A stretch of DNA of 64,000 nucleotides from Narthecium ossifragum (lineage: Eukaryota; Streptophyta; Magnoliopsida; Dioscoreales; Nartheciaceae), in assembly GCA_963920575.1 (NCBI GenBank), contig OY986973.1:18772062-18836061 (forward strand), given 5' to 3'. The position numbers and the translations under genes are program-made. Positions 57,540-64,000 of this stretch are shown here, one piece after another. Below the pieces are notes generated by a model. It was not told the DNA's origin and searched no databases. It worked only from the letters and a program-made list of their open reading frames with translations. Every line of letters begins with the position of its first letter. Position 1 is the stretch's first letter.

Positions 57540-60500
57540 GTAAGTGCTTCTCGAGTCCTCCCTCTTTTTGCCTCCAAAGAGTGGCTTTCTTTTTGGAACC
57601 TCCGTATTGGCTGGCATTTGTGTTCTGTTTGTGTGTGGATATCTGTTCAGTTCTTTGACCTTTTCGGCTAGCCGAGGAGATTTTAGCGGGCAACAATGTG
57701 ATTGGTTTATATGTCTTGAGAGTTTGATTCATCACTTTAGAAGGAATGCTTTCATTGCATCGACAATGCCGATATCGCTTATTTTGAGCAGTGCAAACTC
57801 CATTGCTTCGTGGTTGTTTTCATTGCAGTCTTTAGCCATGGGCATACGTTCTTTGTAAACATTTACAAAAGTTTAATAAAACTCGGTGCTTGGCTTGCTG
57901 TCGATACAGGCATGAAATTGAAGATCACTTTGTCTCCTAAGTCATTTATATGGCATTGAATCTTAAACATCCACCAATTGGGTTCACTCGGATGGAAACA
58001 TAAAAAAGAACTTGAGCTTGCAATCATATCTTTATCCTGCTCCATCCATGCTTTATGTGTTGAAACTTCTTCCTCAGGAAAGATACCATTAATCACATGG
58101 ATATCGAACCCAAGTAGTAATGTTCCTTAATGTTCTTTTTTGTTTTATTCTTAGAAGGCTATGCTTTTATCCTTCATGGCTCCCTTGGTATCTGCATGTC
58201 CATCTAAGATGGCCTTAACTATATCGCCTCCCTTCGTGCTCCTTGAAACAAAAGATTGCAATATTAACCGTCTATATGAGAAAGCTAATCTAACTGCCCT
58301 TTTAGAAACGATTCTCAAGTCTTACGGGTATTGAACAATATTGCAGATGCGTGGCTTTGCTTCTAAAGTATTAGGGTGGTGTTTGGAGTTGGCTTCTACT
58401 TCATTTCCGTTCCTTCAATAATTTTTCTTTTCTCTTGAAGCAATTTGATTGCTTTACGCCCCTTTCACTCTTTCAACACATTGAATGATTACTACTTACT
58501 AGTCTTGTTTAATTCCTTAATTCCTCACGTTTGCAACATTTACTCCTTTTCGACCCCCACTCAGCTCTTAAACTATACTCGTTTCTTCAATCCAAACACT
58601 TTAGAGATTAAGGTTAGACAATTCCCTTTATGACTACTGTTGTAAATTTCCTTTATTACTAGATTGTTATAAGCTCCTTTCAGTGACAAGATTTCAAACA
58701 CAGGGTCATCTAGGGTAACATGCCTTTTGTCTCTTAAGCATGCTTCTCATTGTGTGGATGAGAGCATGCTTATTCGCTCCATTATTTGTTAGTGTTGATC
58801 AGTTAATGTGATTGATTTGATACTTAGTCGATTTCTAGATTTCTTAACAAAAACTTCAGTTGTTGGTAGGTACAAATGATATCTCAGCAAGTTGGGCAGC
58901 TTGCATATGTTTTCCGTCTTTTAATTCTTTGAAGCATCGCATTAATGCAGTGCGTCAATTAGGGTCTTTGGACTATGAGAAAAAGTCGCAACCCTAAACT
59001 TTTTCTTGGCATTTATTTTTGGAGTCATTATTGTCACCACCTAGAATATATGCTTCTTACTTTTAAGATGATTTTTAGATTTAGTAAAAAATAGTGCATA
59101 TGACGCCATATAGATGACTTGCATGCCAATATGAAACAAATCATCCCTTGATGTCATTTGGATATTGATCTATTTGACTTTCTTGGGCTTATCCAATAGT
59201 CAAAACTTGTGTAGAACAGCCACAATATATCTTCCTCAAGGTTGGGTAGTGAGTGGATGATTCTGTAGTTAACACTTCAGCCTTGTGCTTATCAATGAAA
59301 TAAAAAGTTTGGATAGTGAGTTTTTGTGCCTTTGCTATTCTATTCGGGATTAATCATGCTATCTTTAGGTAATGCGAGGTAAAACAGCAGCTTCTTCATT
59401 TGTACTTTGTTTGGAATAAATATAGCTCAATTTATTTTTGTTTACACATATTGCTGACAAAATAGCTGTGCTCTTTCTGCACAATCCAGTCATAAGTCTC
59501 TCTCAAATCTAAAAGATGCCTTAATGAGTTACGGAAATCCCAGTTGCAGCGAGAAATTTAGGTTCCATGTTTTTGTTTCTTAGTTCTATAGTGGGCTGTC
59601 TTAATAGAACCATAGATTGTTCTTGCTGCTTATTTTCATTATTTTGCGGAAGATCTATATAGCAATTGAAAACTTCTTTGGATTGATGTTTAGAAAGGTA
59701 TAAGTCCCCAACATGCCTGAAGGGCTATATGTTATGATGTTTTTTATTGCCATCAATTCATTGTTAATCCAGTCATTGGTCATAACAGAGCTTTCAATTA
59801 GTCACCAAAAAGTTCCTTTATCTACTAGGATAGTCTCTTGAACTTTCGTTGAGCTCATCGGGTTAAGTGGTGGTGTAGTTTTTGTCATGCTTTGAATCCG
59901 TTTCATGGGTTGCCAAAGTACTGAAGCATGGAATGGAATATTTCCCGGAATATGTTGCATGTTGTTGCTTCATCAGAGAGCTAGCATGCTTCCTCTGCCT
60001 TTTAATGGGTTAGGAAAACTAAGCATAGTCAAGGAGGGGCCACATGGGTTAGCTTTCAAGGATTTTGCACCTCAATTGGGAAGAAGAACAAGCCAAAAGC
60101 ATGGTGAAATTATTTTCAGTTTGGTAATTATTAAATGTATAATATACAGAATCTCTATTTGCAATACGCAAGTAGGTTTCTAGAATTTTATTTCAGACAT
60201 TTTTATTAGGGAAATGCTTGCAACTAGATCTTTTAACATTATTTTTGTCATGAACATTTTCCTGTACTCTATGGGCCTGTTTGGCTCGGAGAATGATTCC
60301 GTTTTTCGGAATCCGCCGGCGAGCCAAACGGCGGGATCTGGGAATCCGGAATCCGCGGATTCCGGGATCCGCCGGATTCACTCCCATTCGCTCCCATTCC
60401 GGCGAGCCAAACGGGCCCTATATGAAGCGAACCGTATCGTGTTTGTTAATCTTCAGTTATTATTATGCCAAGTATCTTTTGATTTGATAAATTGTTATGT

Positions 60501-60583
60501 TTTCTGAATGCTTCAGATGTCAGGTATTGTAGGATAGATTCCTTTGTTTGAAGTATGTCTCCTTGATTCTCTTTGCCTATCAG
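57540..60583 (+). other. Intron 1 of the SABRE-like gene (3044 bp)
   Basis: T-rich intronic DNA bounded by GTAAGTG and ATCAG. Contains the MITE at 60273-60418. Open frames inside are short and not conserved. Confidence 0.85.
60273..60418. mobile_element. Tourist-like (PIF/Harbinger) MITE in intron 1
   Basis: 146 bp with near-perfect inverted ends GGGCCTGTTTGGCTCG and CGAGCCAAACGGGCCC and 3-bp TAT on both sides (60270-60272, 60419-60421). The interior is rich in GGATCC/GGAATCCG palindromes and contains an extra CGAGCCAAACGG copy (60331). Confidence 0.8.
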
Positions 60584-60695
60584 GTTTGCTGCCAGGTTGG
60601 TGGCTTGGTTCCTGAGTCGAATGATGGGAGCATCTGTTGGATTTCGAGTTGCCGGGTGGAATTGTTTAAGGGATGTTACTCTGAAGTTTAGGAAG
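60584..60695 (+). CDS. SABRE/KIP/APT1-like protein, exon 2
   Basis: 112 nt, in phase with exon 1 and ending at a codon boundary. Encodes FAARLVAWFLSRMMGASVGF then RVAGWNCLRDVTLKFRK, the conserved start of the SABRE-type N-terminal domain. Acceptor CTATCAG/GTTTGC, donor AGGAAG/GTGGGT. A 146-bp MITE lies about 165 bases upstream in intron 1. Confidence 0.92.
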
Positions 60696-63117
60696 GTGGG
60701 TATCCCATTAAAATTTCTCATGTAGAAGTCGATTGTCCCAACACTTGATTTCCATTTATCTACTTCCACCCTTGTTCATTTTATTGATGTCTTTGCTCTC
60801 TTTTTTTTGGTGTACTACATCTACTTTGCACATCAGCATGCTCTTTTTGGTTGATAAAAGATCGCAGCTTCAGTTTGATATCAATATAAGAGTATTGGTA
60901 ATCTTTTAAGTACCTACAACCAAGGGCTGCCTCGCCAGTGGTATGTGCCGTGCCAACAAAGCGCTGGCATGGTACGTACCGCCGGTATGCCCCCGAGTCG
61001 GGCTGGATTGAATAATAATAATAATAGTAATAACTCTTCATCTTCTTCTATTGTTTCAATTTTTTCCACCTTCATTTTCCCCTTCTTTGCTGTTTATCTC
61101 CTTTGTTTCATATTCCCTCCTCTGTTTCCCTCTTGTTTTATGGTACGTACCGTTCGAAACCAGTACGAACTGCTACGCACCGTTGAAAACTCTACAGTTC
61201 AACCAGTACACACCCAACCTGGTTTTGGGTGGGGTTTACCGGCTTGGTAATTTCCGGCCGGTATGTCCATCCATGCCTACAACGATAAGAGCCATTTAAG
61301 CAGCTTAATTTTTCTGATTTCGTTGTCAAGAATGGGCTGCAAGCTTTTCTGTAGTTAACATCAATGCTGTATTTGAATAAATAGGGTCATAAGATGACCC
61401 CTGATTTGTGGAAAGCACATGATAACGTTCTTGAATGCCTAAGTTGCATTTATTGGCATGCATCCTTTCTTTCTTTTTAAGCCAAATTTATCAGACTTGA
61501 ACTTGTCAATTGTTCCATGCACTAATTTTGATTGATGTTCATTTTTCATTATTAATAGTTTCACTTTGTTAATGCCCATATTTGTGGTGTTCATTTCAGA
61601 TTTGTTTGAGATATATCTTCATACTATCCTCTTTAGGTTTTGTTCTTTTGATGCTGCCACTCCACTATAGCAACAATCTTTCTCAAAATTCTTGTCTTAG
61701 TGGCACAAAGCTATTTTTGCCTAATATCTTCTGAAATTATTGTTGACTATAAATCAAAGTTTATATATTAATCGTCTCTGGATCTTTTGGTGAATTAATA
61801 AATCTTTTTGTTGGTTGAGAGGTGGGTATTTCATTGTATAGAGGATGTTGGTTCTAATATTAGCCTAGGGGTCCGAGTGATTGTGGTGAGCTGTGTGAGT
61901 TATAGCTATTCATTATGCTATCTCAAGCTAAGTATTACCGTACCAATCCACATTGTGCATACCTCCCAGTTTGTTCCATGACGCTACATGTATCAGCATG
62001 GGTCTTTGCTGGTGCATGTACTGGACCCTGAAGAACTTGTCGTTTGTCATAGGTATTGAAGCTCAAAGAGCTATAATACTTGAAAGCAATGCTCATAGAC
62101 TCTATGTCAAAATGACAAGTGCCTGACCAGGTTTCCAAGATGCAATATAGATGATTGTGGCCTTGGAAACTTCGAAACCTGCCCAAAATATGCCCAAACT
62201 CAAAACCAAATCAACTCAGCTGCAGCCACTTGATCGATTGACCGGAGATTCCCAAAAGGACGCCTCGTAGTCCCTCTTTATGTCTCGCTCTCCCTCTCTC
62301 CCTCTCTTGTTCATTCATGATCAATCGGTTGACTGCTGCATTTTGGCCTTTTCCCTTGCATGTGGCTTTCGATCGATCCATGAAAATGCTCGCTCGATTG
62401 ATGGCTGAAGGTTGGCTGCTCTGACTTGATTCGGTCTTCTCATTTCGCTGTTCCCGTCGTCATGACTCATGAGAAGAGAATCACAACAAACTCTCCTATG
62501 ACTTGTTTAGAGAACTCCATTGAAATTTGATATCACCATTGAGATCTGGATGTCAAATTGCCATCATGCTGCCTTCGAGATTTATCGAAGCCCGAAAACT
62601 TTCCTCGGGTTTGGAACTCCATCTTCGAGACTTGTTTGCTGCCTTCAAAACTCGAATATTTCTTCAGTTTCTGCTGTCATATTGTTCGAGTCACAGTAGA
62701 TACTTGCTCCTTGTGGCGTGGATATCCGCAGTCGCTCCCATTGATTGGAACATCTTTTCATAGCTCCTGCCATGGATGCTCCCCAAACATGGAGTTCCCT
62801 CCTGCTTCACCTTTGGCACATGAGTACTCTACCACTATTTGCTTACTTCCGGGCCTTGCCTGCTAATACCTGTACTTTCTCATAGACCAAGATCTACTGG
62901 AGTTTCATTATTGTATGTTGAACCATGGGCAAGCCCTTTGCTTATGTTCCCAGAACTAATATGCTATCACAGGTTAAGTATGCATTCACATTTTGAACTT
63001 GCCCATAATTTTCTAATACTTCAACTGATTAAATTTAGGCTTATTACTTTGTTCTAATTTCTTGTCTGGTTGCTTGCTATTGCATTGTGATTGATGGTAT
63101 TCTGTTATGTTTTCCAG
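60696..63117 (+). other. Intron 2 of the SABRE-like gene (2422 bp)
   Basis: Bounded by GTGGGT and TTCCAG. Contains repeat-like DNA at 60920-61290 with two GGTACGTACC palindromes (60971-60980, 61142-61151) and (AAT)n. Also a GC-richer foreign-looking segment at about 62180-62890 with GATCGAT motifs. No second gene recognised. Confidence 0.8.
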
Positions 63118-63378
63118 GGTGCAGTGGAATCTGTATCTATTGGTGAAATCAAGCTTAGCCTGCGAAAATCACTGGTCAGACTGGGATTTAGTTTTTTTTC
63201 TAGGGACCCAAAATTGCAATTGGTAATATGTGACTTTGAAGTAGTTATAAGGCCTTCAGGGAAAGGCAGCAAGAAGGGTAAATCTCAGAAATCACGTTCT
63301 GCAGGAAGAGGAAAGTGGATGATTTTGACTAACATAGCAAGATTTCTATCAGTTTCTGTCACAGAATTAGTTGTGAAG
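63118..63378 (+). CDS. SABRE/KIP/APT1-like protein, exon 3
   Basis: 261 nt, phase 0 at both ends. Encodes GAVESVSIGEIKLSLRKSLV, LGFSFFSRDPKLQLVICDFE, then a Lys/Ser-rich loop (PSGKGSKKGKSQKSRSAGRG) and KWMILTNIARFLSVSVTELV. This is the beta-rich groove-forming repeat typical of the family. Acceptor TTTTCCAG/GGTGC, donor GTGAAG/GTATGC. Confidence 0.93.
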
Positions 63379-63818
63379 GTATGCACTTGCTGAAGGGTAT
63401 TATTAACTTGCGTTTTATTAGCATTTACACAAGACTCCAATGACTGAAGAGGAGCTAAAACTATTATTGGATCTCTGGTAACATTTGTGGCAGGCTTAGC
63501 ATGATAGAGTGGAATCTTTTAGTAGTAAAGCTCTTCATAGAGAAGCTTATTGGAGATGGAAATTTCTCTTATCATTTGAAGGCAGAATTCTCCAAACTTG
63601 GCTTTATCTTGCTCTACTATAATAGTTATTATTGCCAAAGTTTCTCTTGGAAGCACATAATGTCTTGTTCTTGTATACTAATTATTCATGTTGAGTTCTT
63701 TTCCCTGTCAAACAGAAGGCTTGTAATCCAGATTCTCTTAATCCTTTTCTGGCAGCAGTTTAACGCTTTGCTTAACAAATTTGACTGCTAAAATTATCTG
63801 TTTCTCTAAATGATGTAG
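63379..63818 (+). other. Intron 3 of the SABRE-like gene (440 bp)
   Basis: Bounded by GTATGC and GATGTAG; T-rich, nothing else seen. The 96-codon frame at 63501-63791 is intronic. Confidence 0.85.
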
Positions 63819-64000
63819 GTGTCGAAAGCTATCTTTGAAGTTAAAGATATACAAGTGGATATATCTCGAGATGGTGGTTCGAATCCAAGCCTTAATGTCA
63901 AGCTGTATATTACACCTTTTCTTGTACAGTTAGTTGATTCAGGGGACAGTTTTGACCAGGCATTTAGTTACAACGAGATGGACTGCTTGCTTCCTGAGCA
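63819..64000 (+). CDS. SABRE/KIP/APT1-like protein, exon 4 (runs off the window)
   Basis: Begins after GATGTAG as VSKAIFEVKDIQVDISRDGG, SNPSLNVKLYITPFLVQLVD, and continues to base 64000 without a stop. In phase with exon 3. The family's proteins exceed 2000 residues, so most of the gene lies to the right. Confidence 0.92.
   Translation, partial: MSKAIFEVKDIQVDISRDGGSNPSLNVKLYITPFLVQLVDSGDSFDQAFSYNEMDCLLPE

Noticed and set aside
57024..57617. 197-codon minus-strand frame opposite the SABRE-like start
   Set aside because: Antisense shadow of GC-rich leader and exon 1; no conserved domain.
62527..63057. Short plus-strand frames in intron 2 of the SABRE-like gene
   Set aside because: Within a spliced intron; no recognised domain, possibly old repeat DNA.

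Overview
The window looks like a gene-poor, transposon-rich stretch of a flowering-plant nuclear chromosome. The evidence is spliced plant-specific genes (a BEL1-like homeobox gene, a SABRE/KIP/APT1-type gene), plant LTR retrotransposons and L1-type LINEs, several MITE families, a gene-fragment-carrying Mutator-like element, and long AT-rich intergenic DNA. The GC-rich single-exon small genes hint at a monocot, but the species cannot be fixed from the sequence alone.

Layout. 1-4000: first coding exon (minus strand) and 5' leader of a BEL1-like homeodomain gene whose 3' part lies off the left edge. 4000-7950: AT-rich intergenic DNA with an inverted-repeat MITE and small tandem duplications. 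7956-11361: a decayed minus-strand LINE split by a 1287-bp solo LTR with a perfect 5-bp target duplication. 11640-12720: AT-rich short-repeat array plus GC-rich block. 13227-13976: a second, 5'-truncated LINE copy with a 16-bp target duplication. 14151-14910: a foldback Mutator-like MITE (9-bp target duplication) sitting inside an older MITE. 15560-16640: another AT array plus GC block. 17481-18260: LTR-like sequence. 20480-26745: a complete but mutated Ty1/copia element on the minus strand (two 472-bp LTRs). 28205-29820: a dead copy of a small plant gene followed by a copia gag fragment. 30440-37074: remains of a minus-strand Ty3/gypsy element with a tRNA-Asp-like primer site, whose LTR is split by a 3520-bp solo LTR. 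38198-41200: the largest copy of the AT-array/GC-block repeat. 41338-43091: a Pack-MULE-like element with about 175-bp terminal inverted repeats, carrying pieces of a protein kinase gene. 43824-45720: truncated pieces of three unrelated genes (aspartic protease, subtilase, VQ-motif protein) around a minisatellite. 48561-50244: a tandem pair of intact small genes of one conserved plant family with unknown function, duplicated together with their promoters. 51352-51594: two possible in-phase exons of an unrecognised gene. 54026-56200: MITEs and GC-rich repeats. 57469-64000: the first four exons of a SABRE/KIP/APT1-like gene (plus strand), which continues off the right edge.

The credible host genes are the two edge genes and the tandem pair; almost everything between is nested mobile DNA or captured gene debris. 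No operon-like or CRISPR-like system is present. The most unusual features are the gene-fragment assemblies at 41.3-45.8 kb, the co-duplicated small genes with duplicated core promoters, the precisely resolved nested insertions, and an unclassified repeat family built from GAAAAGTAACTAC-type units next to GC-rich blocks.
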